64,000 nt of DNA from DASYTH01 sp035942955 (GTDB lineage: Bacteria > Actinomycetota > Actinomycetes > Mycobacteriales > Pseudonocardiaceae), in the NCBI RefSeq assembly GCF_035942955.1, contig NZ_DASZCQ010000010.1:1-64000 (forward strand), read 5' to 3'. A program made the position numbers and the translations under genes. Of the stretch, positions 33,310-41,520 are shown one piece after another; position 1 is the stretch's first letter; the number at the start of each line of letters is the position of its first letter. Under the pieces are notes generated by a model. The model saw nothing but the letters and a program-made list of their open reading frames with translations. It did not search any database and was not told where the DNA came from.

Positions 33310-33521
33310 CGTGCACCCCCGCAACCCCAGTGCTCGACAACAAGAATAATCTTGCCCTACGATTATTCCCGGTGCAAGCGACGAGGAGGCGCGACGACCG
33401 TGCCGGCCGACGTGGGGGCCCGTAGCCTGAAAACGCTGCTCACAGCGCCCCGACCGGCGCACCGTGGATGGCGGCGTGGTCGACGCTCCACCGCTGACGG
33501 ACTATTCCCGCCGAGGCGGCG

Positions 33522-33749
33522 ATGACCGTGAACAATTTGTGGCTCCCCGCCTCGGCATGCTCCCATCCCAGGGACGCCCTGCTCGGCGAGCTCGACGCGC
33601 CCAAGCTGTCCATCCTGTGCCGCCAATGCGGCGCCGCCTGGAACCAGGACACCATCCCCGGCAGCGTCATCGACACCCTGCAGGAGCTCCTCGACCAAGG
33701 CCGCTTCCGCCCCCGCCAACCCCCACCCCTCCCCGAAGCCAAGCCCTGA
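33522..33749 (+). CDS. Small hypothetical protein with CxxC
   Basis: The protein has 75 residues from an ATG with GAGGCGG upstream. Features are an N-terminal hydrophobic stretch (VNNLWLPASACSHPRDALLG), a possible half zinc-ribbon (LCRQCGAAWNQD) and a Pro-rich basic tail. It is isolated between the DUF397 gene and tRNA-Ser. I do not recognise it, and expression is uncertain. Confidence 0.4.
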   Translation: MTVNNLWLPASACSHPRDALLGELDAPKLSILCRQCGAAWNQDTIPGSVIDTLQELLDQGRFRPRQPPPLPEAKP

Positions 33750-33778
33750 CCAACAGGCCCGCCCACGGACCTCGAGCG

Positions 33779-33865
33779 CGGAGGCGGAGGGATTTGAACC
33801 CCCGGACCCGGTGAAGGGTCTCCTGTTTTCAAGACAGGTGCAATCGGCCGCTCTGCCACGCCTCC
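33779..33865 (-). tRNA. tRNA-Ser (anticodon TGA)
   Basis: This is a minus-strand class II tRNA of 87 nt. The acceptor is GGAGGCG/CGCCTCC, the anticodon TGA in CTTGAAA, and the variable arm is long. The T-arm is GGGGTTCAAATCCCT-like, and the discriminator is G. CCA is not encoded, unlike the two tRNAs near 12.2 kb. Confidence 0.95.
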
Positions 33866-33872
33866 TGGGGGG

Positions 33873-34364
33873 TCAAGGGTAGCGGGGTGGGGTGGGGAGC
33901 TCGTCGAGGTGTTTGAGGACGCGTTCGAACATGGTGGCGAGGATGGCCTGCTCCTCGCCGGAGAGTAGGTCGATGAGGTGCTCGCGGACGCCGGCCACGT
34001 GGGTGGGGGCGGCGGCGCGGAGGCGGGCCATGCCCTTCTCGGTGAGCTCGGCCATGACCCCGCGGGCGTCGTCGAGGCATTCGACGCGGCGGACAAGGCC
34101 GGCCTTCTCCATGCGGGAGATCTGGTGGGACAGGCGGCTCTTGGACGACGCGACGCGGCCGGCCAACTGGCTCATCCGCATCCGCCGACCGTCCCGCTCG
34201 GACAGCTGGACCAGGACCTCGTAGTCGGCGATGGTCATCCCGTGCGCCTCCTGCAGCTCGCGATGCAGCTGCTGGCGCATCAGCTCGGTACCCATGATGT
34301 AGGCGCGCCACGCCCGCATCTCGCCGGGTGTGAGCCACCGGGGCTCGGATCCTGCGGAGGTCAC
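33873..34364 (-). CDS. MarR-family transcriptional regulator
   Basis: The protein has 163 residues from a GTG. The winged HTH of the MarR type is at 40-125 (MTIADYEVLVQLSERDGRRM, then SQLAGRVASSKSRLSHQISR, RMEKAGLVRRVECLDDARGV). Dimerisation helices lie at both ends. MarR proteins respond to phenolic or redox signals. It is followed (7 nt) by tRNA-Ser on the same strand. The target genes are not visible here. Confidence 0.88.
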   Translation of the reverse strand: MTSAGSEPRWLTPGEMRAWRAYIMGTELMRQQLHRELQEAHGMTIADYEVLVQLSERDGRRMRMSQLAGRVASSKSRLSHQISRMEKAGLVRRVECLDDARGVMAELTEKGMARLRAAAPTHVAGVREHLIDLLSGEEQAILATMFERVLKHLDELPTPPRYP

Positions 34365-34936
34365 GTGACAAGGCTATGCGTTCACCCACAGGTTTCTCCC
34401 AGATACCCGACCGGGGGCCGGCGCGGCGAGCACATTGGAATGTCCGCTTCGGACGGTGTCCGTGGATTTCACCAGTTCAGGACGGTCGTGCGGCTTGTCC
34501 TGACCGGGATCGAGGAGCATATTTGAACCGAGGCAGGCCCGATGCGAGCAGGGCGCGCCAGCCCGGACCGTCCCGTCGCACCGGCCGCGTCGAGAGAGGG
34601 TCAGGTGATGCCGTGGCAGGACCCACTTCAGACAACGCTGTGCCGTGGTGGCCGACCGGTGGCCGCAACCCCGCGGCTGAGCCGACAGCATCGGCCCAGT
34701 CGCGATTGTGAGCGGCAGGCAACCGGGTATCCGGGTGCACGTGTGCGTAGTGAACGCACATCTCGTGCGCGTCGACGATGTTGAACCCGCTTCGGGCGGC
34801 GTCTCGGACGTGCCCGGTGGGTGTCCACGCCAGCCCGGTGCGACCGGTTGGCCACCGCGAGAGTGTCACAGGACCTGGGTGCGTGTGCCTACGGCGGCAC
34901 CGCACCCAGGCTCTTTTCTGCCCTAAGGTTTGACCC
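34365..34936. other. Long intergenic region without a supported gene
   Basis: About 570 bases lie between the MarR gene and the divergent metallopeptidase. Open frames on both strands lack ribosome binding sites and read as Arg/Pro-rich shadow protein. I see no tRNA, clear hairpin terminator or repeat. The region probably contains the two divergent promoters and perhaps decayed coding sequence. Confidence 0.4.
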
Positions 34937-35851
34937 GTGGAGTTCGATGAAGACGTATCGCTGGATACCTCACAGGTACAGGACCAGCGCGGGGCCGGCG
35001 GCGGCCTCGGCGGTCGGGTCGCGATCGGCGGCGGCGGGCTGAGCATCGTCGGCCTGATCATCTACTTCGTGCTGTCCCAGCTCGGCGGCGTCGGCGGCGG
35101 CGTGCCGCTGTCCACCGGGGACGTCGGCAACGGGGAGCAGGTCAACAACTCCGACCTGGCCAACGAGTGCCGCACCGGCAAGGACGCCAACACCAACCAC
35201 GACTGCGCGATCGTCGCGATCATCAACTCGATCCAGGCCTACTGGCAGGACGAGTTCGCCCGGTCGAACCTGACCTACAGGGAGGCGCAGACCAACTTCT
35301 TCACCGGCGGGGTGCGGACCGGGTGCGGCAGCGCGACGTCGGACGTCGGGCCGTTCTACTGCCCGGCCGATTCGGAGGTCTACATCGACCTGTCGTTCTT
35401 CCGGGAGCTGCAGACCAGGTTCGGCGCCCAGGGCGGCACGTTCGCCGAGGCCTACGTGCTGGCCCACGAGTACGGCCACCACGTGCAGAACCTGCTCGGC
35501 ACCTCGAACCGGGTGCGCGAGGGCAGCGGGCCGACCTCCGACTCGGTTCGCCTTGAGCTGCAGGCCGACTGCTACGCGGGCGTGTGGGCCAATCACGCCA
35601 CCACCACCCCGGTGAACAAGAGCGGCCGCCCGCTGATCAAGTCGATCAGCCAGGACGACATCACCCGCGCGCTGGACACCGCGTCCCGGATCGGCGACGA
35701 CTACATCCAGCGCGAGCTGGGCGGCGGCCAGGTGGACCCGAGCCAGTTCACCCACGGCACCTCCGAGCAGCGCGAGAAGTGGTTCCGCACCGGGCTGGAC
35801 AGCGGCGAACCCAACTCCTGCAACACGTTCGACACCAGCAACCTGGGCTAG
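34937..35851 (+). CDS. Neutral zinc metallopeptidase (YpfJ family), membrane-anchored
   Basis: The protein has 304 residues from a GTG. A cytosolic acidic/Gln N-terminus is followed by a Gly-rich segment and one membrane helix (about 33-52, LSIVGLIIYFVLSQLGG). The catalytic zinc motif is H177-E-Y-G-H181-H, with a third-ligand candidate Glu in RLELQADCYAG. It is the YpfJ/PF04228 zinc metallopeptidase family, probably acting outside the membrane. The TAG stop forms part of the CTAG target of the IS inserted immediately downstream, so the coding sequence is intact but its terminator is now 0.95 kb away. Confidence 0.88.
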   Translation: MEFDEDVSLDTSQVQDQRGAGGGLGGRVAIGGGGLSIVGLIIYFVLSQLGGVGGGVPLSTGDVGNGEQVNNSDLANECRTGKDANTNHDCAIVAIINSIQAYWQDEFARSNLTYREAQTNFFTGGVRTGCGSATSDVGPFYCPADSEVYIDLSFFRELQTRFGAQGGTFAEAYVLAHEYGHHVQNLLGTSNRVREGSGPTSDSVRLELQADCYAGVWANHATTTPVNKSGRPLIKSISQDDITRALDTASRIGDDYIQRELGGGQVDPSQFTHGTSEQREKWFRTGLDSGEPNSCNTFDTSNLG

Positions 35852-35860
35852 GGAGCGTCC

Positions 35861-36379
35861 TCAAAGCCAGATGGTGAGGGTGGCCAGGTCGATCATGGCT
35901 TGGTAGGACAGGGCTGTCTTGTCGTATCGGGTGGCGATCGCACGGAATTGTTTGAGGCGTTGGAAGCAGCGTTCGACGATGTTGCGGCGGCGGTATGCGG
36001 TCTTGTCGAAGGCGGGTGGCCTGCCGCCCTTGGAGCCGCGCCGGGCGCGGTTGGCGCGTTGGTCGCGGCGTTCGGGGATAGTCGCTGGGATGTGACGTCT
36101 GCGCAGGTAGGTGCGGATCGCTTTGCTGGAGTAGCCCTTGTCCGCCAGCACCCGGTCCGGACGAGTGCCAGGTCGGCCCGGACCGGATCGCTCGAACCGG
36201 ACACCGGCCAGGACCTGCGCGAAGCGGGTGCAGTCGTTGACGTTCCCGCCGGTCAACACCACCGACAACGGCCGACCGTGACCGTCGCAGGCGAGATGGA
36301 TCTTGGTAGTGGGTCCGCCACGCGACCGACCGATAGCATGATCATCTGGCTCGGTCTGCCCGAACCAAGACCCGTTCAC
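35861..36379 (-). CDS. IS5-family transposase, second frame (OrfB)
   Basis: The product has 172 residues and overlaps OrfA by 38 nt. It carries the second Asp (VLADKGYSS) and the Glu region (NIVERCFQRLKQFRAIATRY) of the DDE catalytic centre. It also has GRSRGGPTTKIHLACDGHGR, a family hallmark. Alone it lacks the first Asp, so it is functional only as a fusion with OrfA. Confidence 0.88.
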   Translation of the reverse strand: MNGSWFGQTEPDDHAIGRSRGGPTTKIHLACDGHGRPLSVVLTGGNVNDCTRFAQVLAGVRFERSGPGRPGTRPDRVLADKGYSSKAIRTYLRRRHIPATIPERRDQRANRARRGSKGGRPPAFDKTAYRRRNIVERCFQRLKQFRAIATRYDKTALSYQAMIDLATLTIWL

Positions 36380-36740
36380 CCCCTGTGTACGGCCGGGACC
36401 GGTGAGCGCCCGCGGCGTGCTGGTGCGCGCGCACGATCGAGGAATCGACCGAGACCTCTCGATCGAGTTCGTCGATCGCTTCTGCGATCACCCGGACCTT
36501 GCGCACAAGCATGGTGAGGGTGCCATTGCGCGACCAGCGCCAGAATCGGTTGTAGATCGTCTTCCACGGCCCATACCGTTCCGGCAGATCCCGCCAGGCG
36601 ATCCCGGTCTTGGCCTTGTAGAGCATCCCGTTGATCACCCGACGGTCACCCACCCGAGGACGCCCCTTCGCACCTGAGAGCGGCAACAATGGCTCGATCA
36701 CAGCCCACTGCTCATCGGTTAACTCATGCCTGCGCACCAC
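36342..36740 (-). CDS. IS5-family transposase, first frame (OrfA)
   Basis: The product has 132 residues. It has the N-terminal DUF4096-type domain (HELTDEQWAVIEPLLPL, GIAWRDLPERYGPWKTIYNR) and the first catalytic Asp in VSVDSSIVRAHQHAAGA. It ends out of frame shortly after the five-G run at 36379-36383. OrfB lies in the +1 frame, so the full enzyme would be made by frameshifting there. Confidence 0.88.
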   Translation of the reverse strand: MVRRHELTDEQWAVIEPLLPLSGAKGRPRVGDRRVINGMLYKAKTGIAWRDLPERYGPWKTIYNRFWRWSRNGTLTMLVRKVRVIAEAIDELDREVSVDSSIVRAHQHAAGAHRSRPYTGGERVLVRADRAR

Positions 36741-36800
36741 GACACAAGATCAAACCAGGTCACACTCACCGACTTTGAGGACGCTCCCTAGGGCGCACGA

Positions 36801-36845
36801 ACCGAAACGCCCTCCGCACGGTGTCCGTGCGGAGGGCGTTTCGGT
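36801..36845. terminator. Strong bidirectional terminator
   Basis: Perfect 19-bp arms (36801-36819 and 36827-36845) enclose the 7-nt loop ggtgtcc. A-rich/T-rich bases at the stem base (gaaac/gtttc) suit termination in both directions. It stands between the leftward M28 peptidase and the original end of the metallopeptidase gene, now displaced by the IS. Confidence 0.85.
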
Positions 36846-36852
36846 CAGCGGG

Positions 36853-38454
36853 CTACTCGGCGACCACGTGATCGCAGAAGGCGTGCGGCGCGTGGGCCGC
36901 GGTGGCCGTCGCGTCCGCGCTCATGGTCCGCATCAGCGAGGTGAAGCGGGCCTTCGAGGCGTTGGCCTTGGACTTGGCCACGGTCGCGGCCGAGGCGTCC
37001 GGCGGGATCCCGTTGACGTCCTCGGTGCTGATCCCGTAGGACGCGGCCACCCACGCCATGGCGTCGGCGTTGCGGTCGAGGGCGACCCGGTCGAGGTTGC
37101 CCAGGTTGTCACACGCGGCGTGGTAGCACGGGTCGTACGCGACGTTGGCCGCGCCGCCCCACTTGTCGGCCTGGGCAGGCGTCTTGATGCCCTCGGCGCC
37201 GGTGAACAGGCCGCCGGCCGGGATGCCAACGGCGATGAACCTGCCGTAGTCCGAGCGGCCGGTGAAGTCCGTGCCCTCGGTCGGAATGCCTGCCGCGTCG
37301 AGGAACTCGACGAACGCGCTCTCGATCTGCGCCGAGCCGAACGGGCCGGGGCCGGCGCCGACGCCGTCGGAGTTGTCGCCGTCGTAGACGAAGTACGCCG
37401 CGTTCGGCGAGGCGATCATGTCGAAGTTGAGGTACAGCGCGATGTTGAGCTGCTCCTCGAAGTCCAGCGAGTCGACGTAGAAGTTGGAGCCGATCAAGCC
37501 CAGCTCCTCCGCGCCCCACCAGGCGAACCGCAGCGCGTTGTTGACCCGCGGCGAGCTGCCCAGCTGCAGCGCGGTCTCCAGCAGCGCCGCGCTGCCCGAG
37601 CCGTTGTCGTTGATCCCGCCGCCTGCGGTGACGCTGTCCAGGTGCGCGCCAGCCATCACGACGTTGTCGTGCCGCCCGGTCTGCGTCTCGGCGATCACGT
37701 TGTACGTGGTGCGGGGTTCGGTGGTGCCGCGCAGCTCCAGCGTGGTGGCCGCGCCGTTCCGGGTGGCAAGCGCCTCGCCGTCGGCGAGCGTGATGCCGCC
37801 GGTCGGGATGCGCACGGCCGCCGGGTCGCCGAGCGTTCCGGCCAGCGCGCCCGGCACGTTGTTGTAGATGACCGCGCCGACCGCGCCCGCGTCGGCGGCC
37901 AGCTGCGACTTCAGCAGGAATGTGCAGCCGCCCCGCTTGATCAGCGCGATCTTGCCGGTGACGTCGACGCCGGTGTAGTCGGACGCCTCGCAGCCCGGCG
38001 TGTCGTCGACCGGGACCACGGCGAGCGGCGCGGTGATGCCGCCGGTCGGCGTCGACGGGCTGTAGGTCATCCGGCTGATCGGCACGGCGGTGCCGGCGAC
38101 GCTCAGCGACTGGGCGAGCGTCTGGTCGAAGGTGAACGGAAACTCCTGGCGGGTCACCACGAACCCGGCGGCCTCCAGCTTGCCGGCGACGTACTCGGCC
38201 GACTCGACGTGCCCGTTGGTCCCCGCGGCCCGGTTGCCCCCGTTGCGGTCCGTGAAGCGCTGCAGCGCGATGAGGTGACGGTTGATCGCGCTGACGGTCA
38301 CTTTGCGCACCAGGTTCCGGGCGAGGGCCGGCCCGTCCGGAAGATCCGTTGCGGCTTGCGGCGCGGGTGACGCGGGAGTCGAGGTGAACGCGAGACCGGC
38401 GGCGACCGCGGCCAAGGCGACGACCGTTCTCCGCGTTGTACTGGCGGACGGCAT
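36853..38454 (-). CDS. Secreted M28 aminopeptidase with PA domain
   Basis: The protein has 533 residues from the ATG at 38454 (AGGGG 6 nt upstream). A signal peptide (RRTVVALAAVAAGLAFTSTP, then ASPAPQA) is followed by a PA domain (about 130-240, KIALIKRGGCTFLLKSQLAA). The M28 zinc peptidase domain follows: GAHLDSV, GINDNGSGSAALLE, WWGAEELGLIGSNFYV and YHAACDNL, with di-zinc ligands His, Asp, Glu, Asp and His all present. Streptomyces-type aminopeptidases of this family remove N-terminal hydrophobic residues. It is exported. Confidence 0.9.
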   Translation of the reverse strand: MPSASTTRRTVVALAAVAAGLAFTSTPASPAPQAATDLPDGPALARNLVRKVTVSAINRHLIALQRFTDRNGGNRAAGTNGHVESAEYVAGKLEAAGFVVTRQEFPFTFDQTLAQSLSVAGTAVPISRMTYSPSTPTGGITAPLAVVPVDDTPGCEASDYTGVDVTGKIALIKRGGCTFLLKSQLAADAGAVGAVIYNNVPGALAGTLGDPAAVRIPTGGITLADGEALATRNGAATTLELRGTTEPRTTYNVIAETQTGRHDNVVMAGAHLDSVTAGGGINDNGSGSAALLETALQLGSSPRVNNALRFAWWGAEELGLIGSNFYVDSLDFEEQLNIALYLNFDMIASPNAAYFVYDGDNSDGVGAGPGPFGSAQIESAFVEFLDAAGIPTEGTDFTGRSDYGRFIAVGIPAGGLFTGAEGIKTPAQADKWGGAANVAYDPCYHAACDNLGNLDRVALDRNADAMAWVAASYGISTEDVNGIPPDASAATVAKSKANASKARFTSLMRTMSADATATAAHAPHAFCDHVVAE

Positions 38455-38618
38455 GTAGTTCCCCTTACCTGACGGGATGGACGCCGGGCGCCGACCGCCC
38501 CGATCTCGATCGTCACAATCCGGCGAAGACACCCTTACCGGATGGTCGCACCTGGTCAATACCCCCGTTCGTACTGTTATCCGGATTCGGCCGTCCGGAC
38601 CCTCGCTAGGGTCGTGCC

Positions 38619-39599
38619 ATGCACGCGATCACGATGCGCGAACCCGGTGGTCCGGACGTCCTCGAGTGGTCCGAGCACGACGAGCCTGAGCCGGGTCCCG
38701 GCCAGGTGCTCATCGACGTCGCGGCCAGCGCAGTGAACCGGGCAGACCTGTTGCAGCGCAAGGGCGTCTACCCGCCACCGCCCGGCGCGAGCGACGTCAT
38801 CGGGCTGGAGTGCTCCGGCACGGTCGCCGCGCTCGGCGAGGGCGTGACCGGCTGGGAGGTGGGTGAGCCGGTGTGCGCGCTGCTCGCCGGGGGCGGGTAC
38901 GCCGAGCGGGTCGCGGCGCCAGCGGCGCAGCTCATGCCGGTGCCGTCCGGGGTGGACCTGGTGACCGCGGCGAGCCTGCCGGAGGTGGCCTGCACGGTCT
39001 GGTCGAACGTGGTGATGACCGCTCGGCTGTCGGTCGGCGAGGTGCTGCTGGTGCACGGCGGCGCCGGCGGGGTCGGCACGCACGCCATCCAGGTGGGCAA
39101 GGCGGTGGGCGCCATGGTGGCGGTGACCGCGGGCTCCGGCGACCGGCTGGCCCGGTGCGCCGAGCTGGGCGCCGACGTGCTGGTGAACTACCGGGAGCAG
39201 GACTTCGTGGCCGAGGTGCGGGCGGCGACCGGCGACCGCGGCGCCGATGTCGTGCTGGACAACATGGGCGCGGCCTACCTCGACCGCAACCTCGCGGTGC
39301 TGGCCAGGCACGGCCGGCTGGTGGTGATCGGGATGCAGGGCGGCGGCAAGGGCGAGCTCGATCTGCGCGCGATGCTCGGCAAGTGCGCCAGCGTGACCGC
39401 GACCGGGCTGCGCTACCGGCCGGTGGCGGAGAAGGGCGTGATCGTCGCCGAGGTCGTTGAGCACCTCTGGCCGCTGATCGAGACCGGCGAGGTGCGGCCG
39501 GTCGTGCACGAGGTGCTGCCGATCCAGCAGGCCGCCGACGCGCACCGGCTGCTGGAGGAGGGCGCGCCGTTCGGCAAGGTGGTGCTCAAGGTCCGCTAG
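38619..39599 (+). CDS. NAD(P)H-quinone oxidoreductase (zinc-free MDR)
   Basis: The protein has 326 residues. The quinone oxidoreductase/PIG3 subgroup of the medium-chain dehydrogenases is identified by AVNRADLLQRKGVYPPPPGA, VHGGAGGVGTHAIQ (Rossmann motif) and DNMGAAYLDRNLAVLARHGR. Structural-zinc cysteines are absent. It is placed as in mycobacteria, where Rv3777 adjoins Rv3778c. It is convergent with the cysteine-desulfurase-like gene and overlaps it by 4 bp. Confidence 0.9.
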   Translation: MHAITMREPGGPDVLEWSEHDEPEPGPGQVLIDVAASAVNRADLLQRKGVYPPPPGASDVIGLECSGTVAALGEGVTGWEVGEPVCALLAGGGYAERVAAPAAQLMPVPSGVDLVTAASLPEVACTVWSNVVMTARLSVGEVLLVHGGAGGVGTHAIQVGKAVGAMVAVTAGSGDRLARCAELGADVLVNYREQDFVAEVRAATGDRGADVVLDNMGAAYLDRNLAVLARHGRLVVIGMQGGGKGELDLRAMLGKCASVTATGLRYRPVAEKGVIVAEVVEHLWPLIETGEVRPVVHEVLPIQQAADAHRLLEEGAPFGKVVLKVR

Positions 39600-40798
39600 G
39601 CGATCAGGTCGGCCACCGCGTCGACGAGCTGGTCGATCTCGGCCGCCGTGGTGTAGTGCGCCAGCCCGATCCGCACCGCGCCGCCGACCTCGGCCACCCC
39701 GAGCGCGGCGAACACGCCGCTGCGGGTCTCGTCGGCGAACGCGCAGATGCCCCGGTCGGCCAGGTGCACGACGGCCTTGGCCGCCTTGACGTCGGCCACG
39801 GTGAACGCCAGCGCCGGGATCCGGCGCATGGCGTCGCCGATCACCGTCACGTCGGACAGCCCGCGCAGCTCGGTGACCAGCTTGGCGAGCAGCCCGGCCT
39901 GGTAGGCCTTGGCCGAGCTGATCGAGGTGTGCAGCCGCTGGCGCCGGGTGCCGGACGCGGCGTCGTCCAGGACGGCCAGGTAGTCGACGGACGCGACCAG
40001 CCCGGCGAGCAGCGGGTAGGCGTGCGGGCCAAGCTCGAGCCGGTCCGGGCCGCTGGTGTTGGGGTCCAGCGAGCAGGCCGGCAGCCGGTCGAGCAGGGCC
40101 GGGTCGGCGAAGGCCAGCGCGCCGACCGTGGGGCCGCCCCACGCGGTGGCGGACACGGCGATCACGTCCACGCCCAGCGCGGCGATGTCCAGCGGCACGA
40201 ACGGCGCGGCCGAGGTGGCGTCCAGGACGACGAGCGCGCCGGCCGCGTGGGCCACCGAGGCGATCTTGTTGATGTCCGGCCGGGTGCCGACCGTGCCGGA
40301 CGCGGCGGTGACCGCGACCGCCTTGGTGCGGTGCGAAACCAGGCTTTCGTACTGCCACGCGGGCAGCTCGCAGGTCTCGATGTCGATCTCGGCCCAGCGC
40401 ACCGTGGCGCCGGCCCGCTGCGCCGCGCGCAGCCACGGCGCGATGTTGGCCTGGTGGTCGAGCCGGGAGACGACCACCTCGTCGCCGATCAGCCAGTTGC
40501 CGCCGAGGGCCTCGGCGAGGCGCTGCAGCAGCACCGCGGCGTTGGGCCCGAGCACGATGCCGGCCGGGTCGGCGCCGACCAGGTCGGCGACCGCACGCCG
40601 GGCGGCGTCGACGATCGCCTCGGCCCGCTGCGACGCCGGGAAGACCCCGCCGGGGCCGGAGACCGGGGCGCGCAGCGCGGTGGAGACGGCGGTGGCCACC
40701 TGCTCGGGGACCTGCATGCCGGCGGGCGCGTCGAGGTGAATCCAGCCATCCCCCAGTGCGGGAAACAGTCCCCGGATCCGAGCGACGTCGAACGCCAT
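39596..40798 (-). CDS. Cysteine desulfurase-like protein lacking the PLP lysine (Rv3778c type)
   Basis: The protein has 400 residues starting MAFDVARIRGLFPALGDGWI. It has the class V aminotransferase fold (HLDAPAGMQVPEQVATAVST, SRLDHQANIAPWLRAAQRAG, VVLDATSAAPFVPLDIAALG). Where active enzymes have S-x-H-K-x-x-G-P, this one reads SATAWGGPTVG, so the Schiff-base Lys is Ala. From memory, mycobacterial Rv3778c shows the same loss, which suggests a conserved non-catalytic or altered role. It is divergent from bpa across 59 bp. Confidence 0.85.
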   Translation of the reverse strand: MAFDVARIRGLFPALGDGWIHLDAPAGMQVPEQVATAVSTALRAPVSGPGGVFPASQRAEAIVDAARRAVADLVGADPAGIVLGPNAAVLLQRLAEALGGNWLIGDEVVVSRLDHQANIAPWLRAAQRAGATVRWAEIDIETCELPAWQYESLVSHRTKAVAVTAASGTVGTRPDINKIASVAHAAGALVVLDATSAAPFVPLDIAALGVDVIAVSATAWGGPTVGALAFADPALLDRLPACSLDPNTSGPDRLELGPHAYPLLAGLVASVDYLAVLDDAASGTRRQRLHTSISSAKAYQAGLLAKLVTELRGLSDVTVIGDAMRRIPALAFTVADVKAAKAVVHLADRGICAFADETRSGVFAALGVAEVGGAVRIGLAHYTTAAEIDQLVDAVADLIA

Positions 40799-40857
40799 GG
40801 ACCACACCGTAGAGTGGCTGTGTAGAGCCGCGGTTCCCTGGGTCAGGATGGAGGGAG

Positions 40858-41427
40858 ATGAACCAGCCCAACGACGGAAAGGTCGAGCAGGCGCAACACG
40901 TGGTGGTGGTCGGACCGGACGGCACACCGGTCGGCGCCGCGCGCATTCCCGGCGCCGGCGGCGGACCGGGCGAGGATGCCGGCAACCGTGAGCAGGTCGG
41001 CGACATGATCGAGCAGCCGGCCAAGGTCATGCGGATCGGCACGATGATCAAGCAGCTGCTGGAGGAGGTCCGCGCGGCACCGCTGGACGAGGCCAGCCGC
41101 AACCGGCTGCGGGAGATCCACAAGCGGTCGATCGTCGAGCTGGAGGACGGCCTGGCACCCGAGCTGCGCGAGGAGCTGGAGCGGTTGTCGCTGCCGTTCA
41201 CCGAGGAGGGCACGCCGTCGGACGCGGAGCTGCGGATCGCTCAGGCTCAGCTGGTCGGCTGGCTGGAGGGCCTGTTCCACGGCATCCAGACCGCGCTGTT
41301 CGCCCAGCAGATGGCCGCGAGGGTGCAGCTGGAGCAGATGCGTCGCGGCCTGCCGCCGGGCACCGGCGGGCATCCGGGCGAGGCCCATGACGGCCCGAAC
41401 ATTCGCGGCACGGGTCAGTACCTCTGA
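40858..41427 (+). CDS. bpa: Bacterial proteasome activator Bpa/PafE
   Basis: The protein has 189 residues. It is an ATP-independent ring that opens the 20S proteasome gate for unfolded proteins. The conserved core is a four-helix bundle (MRIGTMIKQLLEEVRAAPLD, SRNRLREIHKRSIVELEDGL, ELRIAQAQLVGWLEGLFHGI). The C-terminal GQYL (186-189) is the docking motif that inserts into proteasome pockets. The N-terminal 50 residues are disordered. The location next to the Rv3778c homologue matches Rv3780 of mycobacteria. A strong hairpin follows at 41437-41493. Confidence 0.93.
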   Translation: MNQPNDGKVEQAQHVVVVGPDGTPVGAARIPGAGGGPGEDAGNREQVGDMIEQPAKVMRIGTMIKQLLEEVRAAPLDEASRNRLREIHKRSIVELEDGLAPELREELERLSLPFTEEGTPSDAELRIAQAQLVGWLEGLFHGIQTALFAQQMAARVQLEQMRRGLPPGTGGHPGEAHDGPNIRGTGQYL

Positions 41428-41436
41428 CAGACCCAC

Positions 41437-41493
41437 GCCCTGAAGGCCACCTTCGCGCGCACTTGTCGGCGCCGGGAAGGTGGCCTTCAGGGC
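41437..41493. terminator. Bidirectional terminator after bpa
   Basis: Perfect 17-bp arms lie at 41437-41453 (gccctgaaggccacctt) and 41477-41493, with a 23-nt loop. They separate bpa from the convergent small gene at 41521-41736 and can serve both. Confidence 0.8.
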
Positions 41494-41520
41494 ACCTCCA
41501 CAACCCCCGTTACGTCGCGG

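Larger units (their letters stand above)
33030..33368. promoter_or_regulatory. Three GAATAATC octamers around the DUF397 gene
   Basis: gaataatc occurs at 33030-33037 and 33344-33351 and inverted (gattattc) at 33361-33368. The first lies upstream of the XRE/DUF5753 gene and the last two upstream of the DUF397 gene. AT-rich octamers are rare in this GC-rich DNA, so they may be sites for the XRE regulator or -10-like elements. Confidence 0.5.
35852..36787 (-). mobile_element. IS5-family insertion sequence (IS427-like group)
   Basis: The element is about 936 bp. The ends carry perfect inverted repeats ggagcgtcctcaaag (35852-35866) and its complement (36773-36787). CTAG is duplicated at both edges (35848-35851 and 36788-36791). 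It contains two overlapping transposase frames that need a frameshift. It inserted at the stop codon of the metallopeptidase gene. The perfect ends, exact target duplication and intact frames point to a recent, probably active insertion. Confidence 0.93.

Noticed and set aside
34477..35061. Leftward frame of 194 codons in the gap before the metallopeptidase
   Set aside because: It overlaps the peptidase N-terminus on the opposite strand and has no ribosome site or recognisable domain.
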